A DNA stretch of 7,988 bases from Ignavibacteriales bacterium (GCA_016207365.1 JACQPU010000189.1:1-7988); one strand, 5' to 3'. Counted from the stretch's first letter, positions 1-7,762 are shown. Numbers and translations: made by a program. The notes: generated by a model from the sequence alone, not told the origin.

Positions 1-1297
1 AGAAGAACCCATCGGTGCCATGAACATGTGGGAAGAGCCTGAACGCGCCATTGCTCACAAAATTCTCCAAATCTGTCCGGCGAGCGTAGCCGGAAATGTC
101 CACGGGGCTGAAGTCATGATGCCGCTCAAGAAACTCATTTACAACATCTTCATTCTCATCTTTGAGGAGAGAGCACGTCGCATAGAACATCAGTCCCCCC
201 GGCTTGACAAAGTGCCGGTGGGATTCCATGATGTGAATCTGTTTCTCCTTCAGTTCCGGAATATCTAATTCTTTCAGAGTCCACTTTAAGCCGGGATTCC
301 GCCGCAGAGTTCCGGTGCCGCTGCAGGGGACATCCAGGAACACGATATCAAAGAAATTGTTAAAGGAATCACGGCTCATAACCTCATCGGTCAGCATCAT
401 GCGCACATTCGAGGCTCCTGCCCGTGCAGCGCGCTTTCGCAATTCGCGCAGCCTGACGTCGTGGACATCCGCCGCTACGATCTCTCCCCGGTTCTTCATG
501 ATCGCGGCCAAATGCAGCGTCTTTCCACCGGCCCCCGCACAGGCATCGAGCACCTTCCAGGCTGGCTTCGGATCGAGCAGAACACCCACCAACTGACTGC
601 CCTCATCCTGCACCTCGAACCAGCCATCGCGGAATGCCTGCAGACGAAAAATATTCAGACGTTTGGGCACAGTGAGGCCAACAGGCGAGTGGGGAGTTTG
701 ATGGGTTTCCAGCCCTTCCTTCTTCAACTGATTCATGCATTCTGCAACATTTGTTTTCAGGGCATTCACTCGGAGATTCAACGGAGCCTGGGTGTTCAAT
801 GAGGCACAAAGATTGCCTGCTCCTTCAAGTCCGAATTCACCGATCAATTTCTTTGCTAGCCAGTCCGGAAGGGAATGCTCGATAGCGAACCGCCCGGCTG
901 GATCTGAAATGGAAACCTTTGCCTCAGGGAGCCGTGAAAGAAAGCCCTCGACGAGTTCACGTTGCTTTTCGGCCTGAAAAAGGGGAACGAGGTCCGCGGT
1001 TTCAGGAAGCGGATTTCCGGCTTTCCGCACATGATACGTCATAAGGGTAAAGACTGCGCGCTCTTCTTCGGAAAGAACAGTGACAGAGTCACCAATTGCC
1101 GACTGCGCGAGTGCCTCGCACACACGGAAATGGCGCAAAGTCCCATAGGTTGTCTCGGCAATGAATCTTCGGTCGTGCGAGCCAAGGTATTTCCTGGAAC
1201 GGAAAAAAGAATCAATCAGGCTGTCTGCGGGTTTGCCGGATGATCTGATTTGAAGGAGGAGTTCGCGGGTATGTCCAAGAAGCGAAGAAAATTGCAT
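1..1297 (-). CDS. RsmB/NSUN-family rRNA (cytosine-5-)-methyltransferase, 3' end cut by window edge
   Basis: The reading frame is open from an ATG at 1297 to the left edge, giving 432 codons with no stop. The protein is an S-adenosylmethionine-dependent RNA m5C methyltransferase of the RsmB/NOP2/Sun (Fmu) family. Visible signatures are LNLRVN (residues 173-178), DEGSQL (231-236), the SAM-binding motif DACAGAGGKT (251-260), DVPCSGTG with the product-release cysteine C325, and YATCSLL with the catalytic cysteine C375. HVHGTDGFF (424-432) normally lies within about 10-20 residues of the C terminus, so very little is missing. The first ~150 residues sit where RsmB has its NusB-like RNA-binding region; I cannot confirm that fold by eye. 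In E. coli, RsmB methylates 16S rRNA C967; the exact target here is inferred. The ATG is the first start in frame, but no Shine-Dalgarno sequence precedes it. It lies 149 bp downstream of clpB on the same strand, behind hairpins. Family assignment is firm; RsmB orthology is less sure. Confidence 0.93.
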   Translation of the reverse strand, partial: MQFSSLLGHTRELLLQIRSSGKPADSLIDSFFRSRKYLGSHDRRFIAETTYGTLRHFRVCEALAQSAIGDSVTVLSEEERAVFTLMTYHVRKAGNPLPETADLVPLFQAEKQRELVEGFLSRLPEAKVSISDPAGRFAIEHSLPDWLAKKLIGEFGLEGAGNLCASLNTQAPLNLRVNALKTNVAECMNQLKKEGLETHQTPHSPVGLTVPKRLNIFRLQAFRDGWFEVQDEGSQLVGVLLDPKPAWKVLDACAGAGGKTLHLAAIMKNRGEIVAADVHDVRLRELRKRAARAGASNVRMMLTDEVMSRDSFNNFFDIVFLDVPCSGTGTLRRNPGLKWTLKELDIPELKEKQIHIMESHRHFVKPGGLMFYATCSLLKDENEDVVNEFLERHHDFSPVDISGYARRTDLENFVSNGAFRLFPHVHGTDGFF

Positions 1298-1305
1298 AAC
1301 ACGGC

Positions 1306-1334
1306 AAGATAAGGAGAAAAGGAGGGAAGAACAA
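1306..1334 (-). promoter_or_regulatory. Possible sigma-70-like promoter for the methyltransferase gene
   Basis: On the minus strand a TTGTTC box (1334-1329) and a TATCTT box (1311-1306) are separated by 17 bp. Each matches the consensus only moderately (3/6 and 4/6). The -10-like box ends 8 bp before the ATG at 1297. Transcription would therefore start at or very near the start codon, consistent with the absence of a ribosome-binding site. This is inference from weak motifs. Confidence 0.22.
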
Positions 1335-1381
1335 CGGGATTTTGTGGTGGGATTGTGGATCGTGGATTGGGGATTTCGCAG

Positions 1382-1440
1382 CCCGCCATCACAGACTGAT
1401 AAAGGCTGGCGGGAATGTGGATTCGCTTGAAGAATCCACA
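1382..1440 (-). terminator. Two tandem hairpins downstream of clpB, weak terminator candidate
   Basis: Immediately after the clpB stop codon, the minus strand carries a perfect 9-bp inverted repeat: TGTGGATTC at 1416-1424 and GAATCCACA at 1432-1440, with a 7-nt loop. A second 7-bp inverted repeat follows, CCCGCCA at 1382-1388 and TGGCGGG at 1407-1413, with an 18-nt loop. Neither is followed by a proper T run. Together they may stabilise the 3' end of the clpB message or terminate inefficiently. They separate clpB from the methyltransferase gene. Confidence 0.45.
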
Positions 1441-1446
1441 ACCGTA

Positions 1447-4095
1447 TCACACAACTTCTGCGCGAATCTTTACAACGAACTCCACCATTCCCCTTGCGTC
1501 AAGGCCGACCTCCACAGAATCGCCCTCATTGATATCGCCGGAGAGGATCTTTTCGGACAGGTGATTCACAACATATTTATGAATCACGCGTTTCAGCGGC
1601 CGTGCCCCAAAGGCCGGGTCGAACCCAAGCTTTGCCAGCCATTCAGTGAGCTCACCGGTGAACGTCAGCGTGATGTTCTTTCCTTCTGCCATCCGCGTAA
1701 CCTCCCTCAACTGAAGCTCAACAATAGAACGGATCTCAGACGGCGTGAGCGGCTGGAAGAGTACGATTTCATCGATTCTGTTCAGGAACTCCGGCCGTAT
1801 TATCTGTCGAAGTAATTCGAAGAGTTTCGTTCGCAGTTCACCCATGATGTCATCACGGTTATTATCGTTGACGAACTCAAGCTTCTCCTGAATCAGGGGG
1901 GAACCAAGGTTTGACGTCATAATAATGATCGCGTTCTTGAAATTGACAGTTCGCCCCTTGCCATCGGTAAGCCGTCCCTCGTCCAGCAGTTGCAGGAGTA
2001 CGTTAAACACTTCCGGATGCGCTTTTTCTATTTCGTCGAGAAGTACAACAGAATAGGGCTTTCGCCGGACGGCCTCGGTCAGTTGGCCGCCCTCCTCATA
2101 GCCGACATATCCCGGCGGCGCACCGATGAGTCTTGAAACGGAAAACTTCTCCCCGTACTCGCTCATATCAATCCGCACCATCGCCTGCTCGTTATTAAAC
2201 AAGAACTCAGCCAACGCACGGCCGAGCTCCGTCTTTCCGACTCCCGTGCTTCCGAGGAAAATGAAGGATCCGACGGGCCTGCGCTTGTCCTGCATGCCGG
2301 CTCTGCTTCGACGGATTGCGTGGGCAACCGCGCGGACGGCCTCATCCTGATTCACGAGGCGCTCGTGGATCCGGTCTTCGAGATGAAGGAGCCGGGTTCG
2401 TTCGCTTTCCAGCATTCGCATCACCGGGATCCCCGTCCATTTCGCAACGATCTCGGCTATGTCCTCCGCGTCCACTTCCTCCTTGAGCATTTTTTGGCTC
2501 TTCTGTACATCCGCCAGCTTCACCGAGGCCGCTTGAAGCTTTTTCTCAAGGCCCGCAATCACTCCATACCGCAGTTCTGCTACGCGGGCAAGATCCCCCT
2601 CCCGCTCCTTGCTCTCGGCTTCGGTCTTCGCGCGCTCGATCTCTTCCTTCATTCCACGAATCGACTGAATCAGCCCCTTTTCAAGATCCCAGTGAGCTTT
2701 GAGTTCAGATCGCGTTTGCTTGAGATCTGCCAGGTCACGCTCTATGACAGCAAGCCTGGCTTGCGATTCCTCGTCTTTCTCCCGTCGAACGGCTTCCCGC
2801 TCGATTTCGAGCTGCTTGACCTTACGTTCTACTTCGTCCAGCTCCTCTGGCATGGAGTCTATCTCAATCCGGAGTTTCGACGCGGCTTCGTCGACCAGAT
2901 CGATGGCCTTGTCGGGGAGAAAGCGGTCGGAAATATAGTGGTGCCCAAGTTGGGCCGCTGCCACAATTGCTCCGTCGGTAATGCGAACCCCGTGGTGAAC
3001 TTCGTAACGTTCCTTCAATCCGCGCAAAATCGAAATCGTGTCTTCGACGGTTGGTTCGTCGATCAATACAGGCTGAAAACGCCGCTCAAGGGCGGGGTCC
3101 TTTTCCACATGCTTCCTGTATTCATCGACCGTCGTTGCCCCGATGGCGCGAAGGTCACCACGGGCAAGTGCGGGCTTGAGCATATTGGCCGCATCCACCG
3201 AGCCCTGCGCGGCCCCGGCACCAACCAGCGTGTGCAACTCGTCGATGAACAGGATGATTTCCCCATTTGATTCTGTCACCTCGCGCAGGACAGCTTTGAG
3301 TCTTTCCTCAAACTGCCCCCGAAAACTTGTTCCGGCCACAAGGGATCCCATATCGAGGGCCATGATGCGCTTTAACTTCAGGTTTTCCGGCACGTCGCCC
3401 TGTACAATCCGGTATGCAATCCCTTCGGCAATGGCAGTCTTACCGACACCAGGGTCACCGATGAGTACAGGATTATTTTTTGTCCGGCGCGAGAGAACCT
3501 GAAGAACCCGTCGTATCTCATCCTGCCTGCCGATGACAGGATCCAGCTTTCCCTTTCGGGCCAGCTCGTTCAGATCGCGGCCAAACTTCTGGAGGGCCTG
3601 ATATTTCTCCTCCGGAGTTTGATCCGTGACACGCTGACCTCCCCGGAGCTCTTTGAGTGCCCGCAGAGCGATCTCCCGCGTGACCCCTTGTTCTTTCAGG
3701 AGCCTTGATGATGCAGCCGGTTTGCCGCCCCCCTCCGGGTCCGACAGAAGAGCCAGCAGAAGATGTTCGGTACTGATAAACTCGTCTTTGAGGAGCGATG
3801 CCTCCTTTTGGGCTCTTTCCAGCACCGCTGCAAGAGCTGGGGAAAGATGCTCGGCCGAAGTACCCGCTCCCTCAAGTTTCGGGAGTTTCTCCAACTCCTC
3901 GTTAATTTTGATCCTCAGGCGCCGCACATTGGCACCAACCTTGTGGAGGGTTGGAACAACAATCCCTTCATCCTCCTGAACCAGCGCTGCAAGGAGGTGC
4001 TCAGGGTCAATGGATGGACTGCCGTAGTTTGTGGCGATGGCCTGGGCGTTCTGCACGGCTTCCTGGGATTTGAGCGTAAATTTATTGAAGTTCAT
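1447..4095 (-). CDS. clpB: ATP-dependent chaperone ClpB (Hsp100 disaggregase)
   Basis: 882 residues, close to the usual ~860-880 of ClpB. The protein forms a cytosolic AAA+ hexamer that extracts and threads polypeptides from aggregates together with DnaK. Order of parts: double Clp-N domain (about 1-150); NBD1 with Walker A GDPGVGKT (213-220), Walker B ILFIDE (281-286) and the arginine pair in ALERRF; coiled-coil middle domain (about 405-540, charged heptad-rich) that contacts DnaK; NBD2 with Walker A GSTGVGKT (615-622), Walker B VVLLDE, pore loop GYVG, arginine finger in FLNRIDE, and sensor-2 GARPLKR. The middle domain and the lack of a ClpP-docking loop favour ClpB over ClpA or ClpC. The NBD1 pore loop reads SFRG where KYRG is usual. 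The start is the ATG at 4095, with GAAAGG 8 nt upstream. An in-frame TTG two codons earlier (4101) would leave only about 2 nt to that site and is rejected. It lies downstream of dnaK, just past an intrinsic terminator. Confidence 0.98.
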   Translation of the reverse strand: MNFNKFTLKSQEAVQNAQAIATNYGSPSIDPEHLLAALVQEDEGIVVPTLHKVGANVRRLRIKINEELEKLPKLEGAGTSAEHLSPALAAVLERAQKEASLLKDEFISTEHLLLALLSDPEGGGKPAASSRLLKEQGVTREIALRALKELRGGQRVTDQTPEEKYQALQKFGRDLNELARKGKLDPVIGRQDEIRRVLQVLSRRTKNNPVLIGDPGVGKTAIAEGIAYRIVQGDVPENLKLKRIMALDMGSLVAGTSFRGQFEERLKAVLREVTESNGEIILFIDELHTLVGAGAAQGSVDAANMLKPALARGDLRAIGATTVDEYRKHVEKDPALERRFQPVLIDEPTVEDTISILRGLKERYEVHHGVRITDGAIVAAAQLGHHYISDRFLPDKAIDLVDEAASKLRIEIDSMPEELDEVERKVKQLEIEREAVRREKDEESQARLAVIERDLADLKQTRSELKAHWDLEKGLIQSIRGMKEEIERAKTEAESKEREGDLARVAELRYGVIAGLEKKLQAASVKLADVQKSQKMLKEEVDAEDIAEIVAKWTGIPVMRMLESERTRLLHLEDRIHERLVNQDEAVRAVAHAIRRSRAGMQDKRRPVGSFIFLGSTGVGKTELGRALAEFLFNNEQAMVRIDMSEYGEKFSVSRLIGAPPGYVGYEEGGQLTEAVRRKPYSVVLLDEIEKAHPEVFNVLLQLLDEGRLTDGKGRTVNFKNAIIIMTSNLGSPLIQEKLEFVNDNNRDDIMGELRTKLFELLRQIIRPEFLNRIDEIVLFQPLTPSEIRSIVELQLREVTRMAEGKNITLTFTGELTEWLAKLGFDPAFGARPLKRVIHKYVVNHLSEKILSGDINEGDSVEVGLDARGMVEFVVKIRAEVV

Positions 4096-4103
4096 TAGCA
4101 ATG

Positions 4104-4124
4104 CCTTTCAGTCCGCTTGGCGGA
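4104..4124 (-). promoter_or_regulatory. clpB ribosome-binding site with small hairpin just upstream
   Basis: The Shine-Dalgarno GAAAGG occupies 4109-4104, 8 nt before the clpB ATG, and decides the start. Directly upstream is a short inverted repeat, TCCGC and GCGGA (4124-4112, 3-nt loop). It ends 2-3 nt from the Shine-Dalgarno and could affect ribosome access. The site is clear for the Shine-Dalgarno; a regulatory role for the hairpin is speculative. Confidence 0.5.
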
Positions 4125-4136
4125 TGAGTCGCGGGG

Positions 4137-4174
4137 AAAAAACAAAAGGCGAGAGGAGCCTCGCCTTTTGTTTT
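4137..4174 (-). terminator. Strong intrinsic terminator between dnaK and clpB
   Basis: A 15-bp perfect inverted repeat (4139-4153 with 4160-4174) has a 6-nt loop and a GC-rich core GGCGAG/CTCGCC next to the loop. Its flanks are A-rich on one side and T-rich on the other, so on the minus strand the stem runs into six consecutive T (4142-4137). It begins 26 bp after the dnaK stop codon. The T4 on the plus strand means it could also act in the other direction, but no plus-strand gene approaches it. Confidence 0.9.
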
Positions 4175-4200
4175 CGAACGCAGACCCCGTCGCTGTCAGA

Positions 4201-6156
4201 TTACGACCGGCTGTTCTTCCGGTTCTTTTCATCCTTTTCGTCGACCACCTCGAAATCGGCATTCTCTACCCGCTTTCCCCCCTTTTCGCCTTCGTCCGAG
4301 GGAGCAGGACCTGCGGATTGCGGGCCTGCTTGACCCTGCGCCCGCACTGACTCGTACATTTGCGACGATGCCTCGTTCCAGGCTGCATTGAGCACTTCCG
4401 TCTTGGCCTTGATATCCGCAACGGAGCCGTTCTTCACAGCCTCTTCGAGAGCATTTGCCGCACTTTCGACCTTGGCCTTCACATCCGCGTTCATCTTCTC
4501 GCCTAGCTCCTTAAGCTGTTTGCGCGTCTGAAAGACCAGGTTATCGGCTTGATTCTTGGTCTCGATCTCTTCCTTTCGCTTCCTGTCCTCGGACGCGTGC
4601 GCCTGTGCGTCGGTTTTCATCTTTTCGATTTCTTCCTTGCTCAGTCCACTCGACGAGGTAATGCGGATGGACTGTTCCTTGTTCGTTGCCTTGTCCTTTG
4701 CGGAAACGTGGAGGATTCCGTTCGCGTCGATGTCGAATGTGACCTCGATTTGAGGAATCCCGCGGGGAGCCGGCGGGATTCCGTCGAGATGAAACCGGCC
4801 AAGCGTGCGGTTGTCGACCGCCATCGGACGTTCACCCTGGAGGATATGGATTTCAACCGAGGGCTGGTTGTCCGAGGCCGTCGAAAAGATCTCGCTTTTC
4901 CGCGTTGGAATTGTGGTGTTGGCCGGAATCATTTGTGTTAGCACACCTCCCAACGTCTCGATACCGAGCGTCAGCGGTGTCACATCAAGGAGGAGGACAT
5001 CAGTGACGTCGCCGGTGAGTACGCCGCCCTGAATTGCCGCTCCGACGGCGACCACTTCATCCGGATTCACGCCTTTGTGACCTTCCCTGCCGAAGATATC
5101 CTTGACCAACTGTTGAATGCGGGGAACCCGCGTCATTCCGCCTACGAGGATCACTTCACCGATCTCGCGCGGGTTCAGCGCTGCATCTTTCAGGGCCTTT
5201 TCGACGGGCGGGACGCAGCGTTGGACGAGGTCCTCCACAAGCTGTTCAAATTTCGCCCGCGTGATTGTCATGGTCAGGTGCTTTGGACCATCGGCAGTTG
5301 CCGTGATAAACGGAAGATTGACCTCCGTCTGCATCAGCTGGGAAAGCTCCATTTTGGCCTTCTCCGCGGCCTCCCGGAGACGCTGAAGGGCCATCGGGTC
5401 CTTGCGCAGATCGATGCCTTCCTGCTTCCTGAACTCGTCGGCAAGATAATCGATCAAACGCTGGTCGAAGTTATCACCGCCGAGATGAGTGTCCCCATTC
5501 GTGGATTTCACTTCGAAGACCCCCTCGCCAAGCTCAAGCACCGAAATGTCGAACGTTCCTCCACCGAGATCAAACACCGCCACCTTGATGTCCTTGCTCT
5601 TCTTGTCAAGACCGTAGGCTAGGGCTGCGGCTGTGGGCTCGTTGATGATCCGTCTGACATTCAATCCCGCGATTTCCCCCGCTTCCTTCGTTGCCTGCCT
5701 CTGGGCATCGTTAAAATATGCCGGTACTGTAACGACGGCATCCGTTACCTTGGTGCCAAGGTAATCCTCCGCTGTTTGCTTCATTTTCTGGAGAATCATG
5801 GCGGAAATCTCCGGCGGAGAATATACACGATCGCCGATCTGCACCCGTGCAGTATTGTTCTCCCCCTGTACAACCTTGTACGGAACGAGTTTCATTTCCT
5901 CGTTCACTTCGTGATGGAATCGTCCCATGAACCGTTTGATCGAATACACGGTGTTTTGTGAATTTGTCACCGCCTGGCGTTTCGCAGCCGCACCCACAAG
6001 CCGTTCGCCCGACTTGGTGAACCCGACTACCGACGGCGTTGTACGGGACCCTTCTGCATTCGCAATAACCACAGGATCGTTGCCTTCCATCACGGCAACG
6101 ACAGAGTTCGTCGTTCCCAGGTCGATGCCAATAATTTTGCTGCTTTTCGTGGACAT
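4201..6156 (-). CDS. dnaK: Molecular chaperone DnaK (Hsp70)
   Basis: 651 residues, a full-length cytosolic Hsp70. It binds exposed hydrophobic segments in an ATP-dependent cycle, aided by DnaJ and GrpE, and hands aggregated substrates to ClpB. All three Hsp70 signatures are present: IDLGTTNS (11-18), [12 protein letters not shown] (194-205) and [15 protein letters not shown] (335-349). These are followed by the interdomain linker around VLLLDVTPL (387-395), the beta-sandwich substrate domain (about 396-505), the helical lid (about 506-605) and a Gly/Pro/Ala-rich disordered tail. The near-terminal motif NADFEVVDE (632-640) resembles the usual DnaK ending, but about 11 further charged residues ([11 protein letters not shown]) follow it. 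The ATG start has a strong Shine-Dalgarno (AGGAGAGGTGAT) directly upstream. The gene sits between terminators, with hsp20-C before it and clpB after it. No dnaJ or grpE is adjacent. Confidence 0.99.
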   Translation of the reverse strand: MSTKSSKIIGIDLGTTNSVVAVMEGNDPVVIANAEGSRTTPSVVGFTKSGERLVGAAAKRQAVTNSQNTVYSIKRFMGRFHHEVNEEMKLVPYKVVQGENNTARVQIGDRVYSPPEISAMILQKMKQTAEDYLGTKVTDAVVTVPAYFNDAQRQATKEAGEIAGLNVRRIINEPTAAALAYGLDKKSKDIKVAVFDLGGGTFDISVLELGEGVFEVKSTNGDTHLGGDNFDQRLIDYLADEFRKQEGIDLRKDPMALQRLREAAEKAKMELSQLMQTEVNLPFITATADGPKHLTMTITRAKFEQLVEDLVQRCVPPVEKALKDAALNPREIGEVILVGGMTRVPRIQQLVKDIFGREGHKGVNPDEVVAVGAAIQGGVLTGDVTDVLLLDVTPLTLGIETLGGVLTQMIPANTTIPTRKSEIFSTASDNQPSVEIHILQGERPMAVDNRTLGRFHLDGIPPAPRGIPQIEVTFDIDANGILHVSAKDKATNKEQSIRITSSSGLSKEEIEKMKTDAQAHASEDRKRKEEIETKNQADNLVFQTRKQLKELGEKMNADVKAKVESAANALEEAVKNGSVADIKAKTEVLNAAWNEASSQMYESVRAQGQAGPQSAGPAPSDEGEKGGKRVENADFEVVDEKDEKNRKNSRS

Positions 6157-6205
6157 GGATCACCTCTCCTTGGTTTGCATGGTACAGCCGCGCCACTCTT
6201 CACGT

Positions 6206-6244
6206 GAAAAACGGACGGGTCCGCCGAAGAGGTGGACCCGACCG
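6206..6244 (-). terminator. Intrinsic terminator between hsp20-C and dnaK
   Basis: An inverted repeat pairs 6212-6225 with 6231-6244 around a 5-nt loop. It has 12 matched pairs and two internal mismatches, and its core is CGGGTCC/GGACCCG. On the minus strand it runs into five T (6211-6207). It lies 34 bp after the hsp20-C stop and about 50 bp before the dnaK start, so it should at least partly separate hsp20 and dnaK transcription. Confidence 0.85.
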
Positions 6245-6278
6245 ACGATTCGCTGAAGCACGATGCATGCCGCGTTAG

Positions 6279-6752
6279 TCAATTTTTGACCTTTACTTCG
6301 ATTTGCTTCGGTTTAGCTTCCTCTGCCTTCGGGAGCGTAATCATCAGAACACCATTCTTGTACGTGGCGTCGATCAGGTCGCTCTTGACCGAAGTCGGAA
6401 GCGTGAAGGATCGCTGGAAAGAACCGTAAGTTCGCTCCATCCTGCGGAAATCCTCTCCCCGATCCTCTTTTTCCTCCTTCTTCTCACCCTGGATGGTCAG
6501 GACGTTTGATTCAAGCGTGATCTTGACATCGTCCTTGCTCATGCCCGGAAGCTCGGCCTTCACGACATACTCATTCTCCTGCTCGTAGATATCGACAGGA
6601 GGTGTCCAGACGCTAACGCCGAACGTTCCGTCGTCCTGGATCCCTCCCCTCATCAAACTGCCGAACAACCGGTCAAACTCCCGTTGAACGTTCCACAGCT
6701 CACTGGGAAAGCCGGGAAGGTCGCGGGTTGGATTCCATCGAATCAGTGCCAT
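6279..6752 (-). CDS. Hsp20/alpha-crystallin small heat-shock protein (hsp20-C)
   Basis: 157 residues, the classic length for a bacterial class A-type small heat-shock protein. It is an ATP-independent holdase that forms oligomers and binds unfolding proteins. The N-terminal arm (1-45) starts MALIRWNP and contains the amphipathic REFDRLF segment. The alpha-crystallin domain covers about 48-143, with VDIYEQENEYVVKAELPG (53-70), the DDVKI strand (74-78), the dimerisation-loop segment ERTYGSFQRSFTLP (106-119) and the A-x-x-x-n-G-x-L type motif YKNGVLMITLPK (131-142). A C-terminal I-x-V (IEV, 151-153) can dock in a neighbouring subunit groove. The start has a near-perfect Shine-Dalgarno, AAGGAGGT, 6 nt upstream, the best in the hsp20 group. 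It is third in the hsp20 operon and is followed by a terminator before dnaK. Confidence 0.97.
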   Translation of the reverse strand: MALIRWNPTRDLPGFPSELWNVQREFDRLFGSLMRGGIQDDGTFGVSVWTPPVDIYEQENEYVVKAELPGMSKDDVKITLESNVLTIQGEKKEEKEDRGEDFRRMERTYGSFQRSFTLPTSVKSDLIDATYKNGVLMITLPKAEEAKPKQIEVKVKN

Positions 6753-6773
6753 ATCGATACCTCCTTTGCTTAA

Positions 6774-7173
6774 TTACGTGATGCGGATTTCTTTTGCTTT
6801 CAATTGGTCGGATTTCGGAATAACGACTGTAAGAACGCCGTCTTCGAACTCCGCCTTAATGCGGCCGGATTCGAGTCCGTCCGTCAACAGAAACTTTCTG
6901 TGGTAGCTTTTTTTTTGCAATCTCCTTGTACAGCAACTGTGCGCCCTCGGCGTGCGGCAACCCGGCCCTGCCTTTGACCACAAGAGCTCGTGAATCGACG
7001 CTGACCTGGAGTGTGTCGCGCAGAGCTCCTGGCATGTCAATTCGGACGATGAACGAGTCACCGGTTTCGAAAACATCCACCGCCGGTGTGATATATTCTT
7101 CCCGCAGCTCAGCTTGCCGCGTCAAGGCGTTGTTTCCGCGCCGGATCAGTGCCGTGTCATTCTTTTTCGTCAT
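6774..7173 (-). pseudogene. Hsp20 family small heat-shock protein interrupted by a frameshift in an A9 run (hsp20-B)
   Basis: The first frame (start 7173) encodes an alpha-crystallin N-terminal half with PAVDVFETGDSFIVRIDMPG (30-49), then goes out of frame after LLYKEIAKK and ends at residue 105. The conserved C-terminal half is in another frame down to the TAA at 6776-6774: KSYHRKFLLTDGLESGRIK, EDGVLTVVIPK and a C-terminal IRI docking motif. The frames meet at nine consecutive A on the minus strand (6916-6908). With eight A the codons would read GCA AAA AAA AGC TAC and give an intact 132-residue protein. Both halves look conserved, so any disruption is recent or artefactual. The truncated form lacks the last beta strands and the I-x-I motif and is unlikely to assemble normally. 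Its Shine-Dalgarno is weak (AAAGAGA), and its start lies 17 bp after hsp20-A, suggesting translation depends on the upstream gene. Confidence 0.88.
6908..6916 (-). repeat. A9 homopolymer at the hsp20-B frame break
   Basis: Nine consecutive A on the coding (minus) strand form the exact junction of the two hsp20-B frames. Runs of this length are prone to polymerase slippage in replication and transcription and to homopolymer sequencing error. Loss of one A, or gain of two, restores the Hsp20 C terminus. Gain of one A leads to a stop within about eight codons. Confidence 0.9.
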
Positions 7174-7190
7174 GGCCTGGTCTCTTTCAC

Positions 7191-7604
7191 CTAGCGGATA
7201 CTGATCTGCCGCGGCCGTGACTGTTCCATCTTCGGCAGCCGAATCGTGAGGATCCCATCTTTCATCTCCGCGGAAATCTGATTCACGTCGACCGCTTCCG
7301 GAAGTTCAAAGGTCCTCACAAACGGATTGGTGTTGGTCTCATGGCGCAGTACCCTCGTTCCCTCCACGAGTCCGTAATGCTTGCGTTCGCCGCGAAGAAT
7401 TAGGTTCCCGTTTTCAACGGAAATCTTCACGTCTTCCTTCTTCACTCCGGGGAGTTCGGCGACAATGGCATATTCGCCGTCGTTTTCGGCTATATCCATC
7501 GCAGGCACACCCGAGGCCCGGAAAGGAAACAAGCCGGAAAATACATTCTCCACCGCTCGATCAACATTAAACAGTGGATCAAATCCTGCAATTCGAACTA
7601 ACAT
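7191..7604 (-). CDS. Hsp20/alpha-crystallin small heat-shock protein (hsp20-A)
   Basis: 137 residues, first gene of the hsp20 operon. It is an ATP-independent holdase of the small heat-shock protein family. A short N-terminal arm (1-33) is followed by the alpha-crystallin domain, with AMDIAENDGEYAIVAELPG (35-53), KKEDVKISV (55-63), NGNLILRGER (65-74), a segment with conserved FVRTFELPE (95-103) and AEMKDGILTIRLPK (112-125). The C terminus ends in an I-x-I motif (ISI, 134-136), needed in this family for oligomer contacts. The ATG at 7604 is preceded by a strong Shine-Dalgarno, AGGAGGG (7620-7614), 9 nt away. Sequence similarity to hsp20-B and hsp20-C is only at family level, so these are old paralogues rather than a fresh tandem duplication. 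It ends with TAG at 7193-7191, 17 bp before the hsp20-B start. Confidence 0.97.
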   Translation of the reverse strand: MLVRIAGFDPLFNVDRAVENVFSGLFPFRASGVPAMDIAENDGEYAIVAELPGVKKEDVKISVENGNLILRGERKHYGLVEGTRVLRHETNTNPFVRTFELPEAVDVNQISAEMKDGILTIRLPKMEQSRPRQISIR

Positions 7605-7745
7605 AGCTCTTTACCCTCCTTTTTTAGGTTATCATCGCACCCCGCAACAACCCAATTTGTGTGCCACGATGCTCCGAAGAAGTAATTCTGACCCTAAGCC
7701 ATTAAACGACAATATGTTACGGCACATTCGCTGAAATCCCGCCAC

Positions 7746-7762
7746 TGCCAAGTAACTGCCAG
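7746..7762 (-). promoter_or_regulatory. Sigma-54-like -24/-12 promoter candidate for the hsp20 operon
   Basis: The minus strand reads CTGGCAGTTACTTGGCA. It has the invariant GG and GC doublets with exactly 10 bp between them (TGGCAG, N5, TGGC; consensus TGGCAC, N5, TTGC). Transcription would begin about 12 bp downstream, giving a leader of roughly 130 nt before hsp20-A. The match is imperfect and overlaps the TGCCA repeats, which may be the real signal. No better sigma-70-type match was seen for this strand. Confidence 0.27.

Noticed and set aside
1342..1815. 157-codon plus-strand frame covering the clpB 3' end and the intergenic gap
   Set aside because: Most of it is antisense to clpB, and its start lies in the repeat/hairpin region; no protein features support it.
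2320..3270. 316-codon open frame on the plus strand
   Set aside because: It lies fully antisense to the well-conserved clpB NBD1 and middle-domain coding sequence, has no recognisable motif, and is explained as a shadow of that gene's codon bias.
4096..4101. TTG at 4101 as the clpB start
   Set aside because: It would leave only about 2 nt between the Shine-Dalgarno GAAAGG and the start codon; the ATG at 4095 has 8 nt and matches the usual MNxNKFT beginning of ClpB.
5077..5622. 181-codon open frame on the plus strand
   Set aside because: It lies fully antisense to dnaK, with no ribosome-binding site or recognisable domain; a shadow frame.
6905..6916. Programmed -1 ribosomal frameshift at A AAA AAG in hsp20-B
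   Set aside because: A -1 shift enters a frame that stops within about eight codons. The Hsp20 C terminus needs a +1 shift or loss of one A.
6774..7604. Recent tandem duplication of hsp20
   Set aside because: The three proteins share only family-level motifs, differ in length and N-terminal arms, and show no long shared nucleotide stretches.
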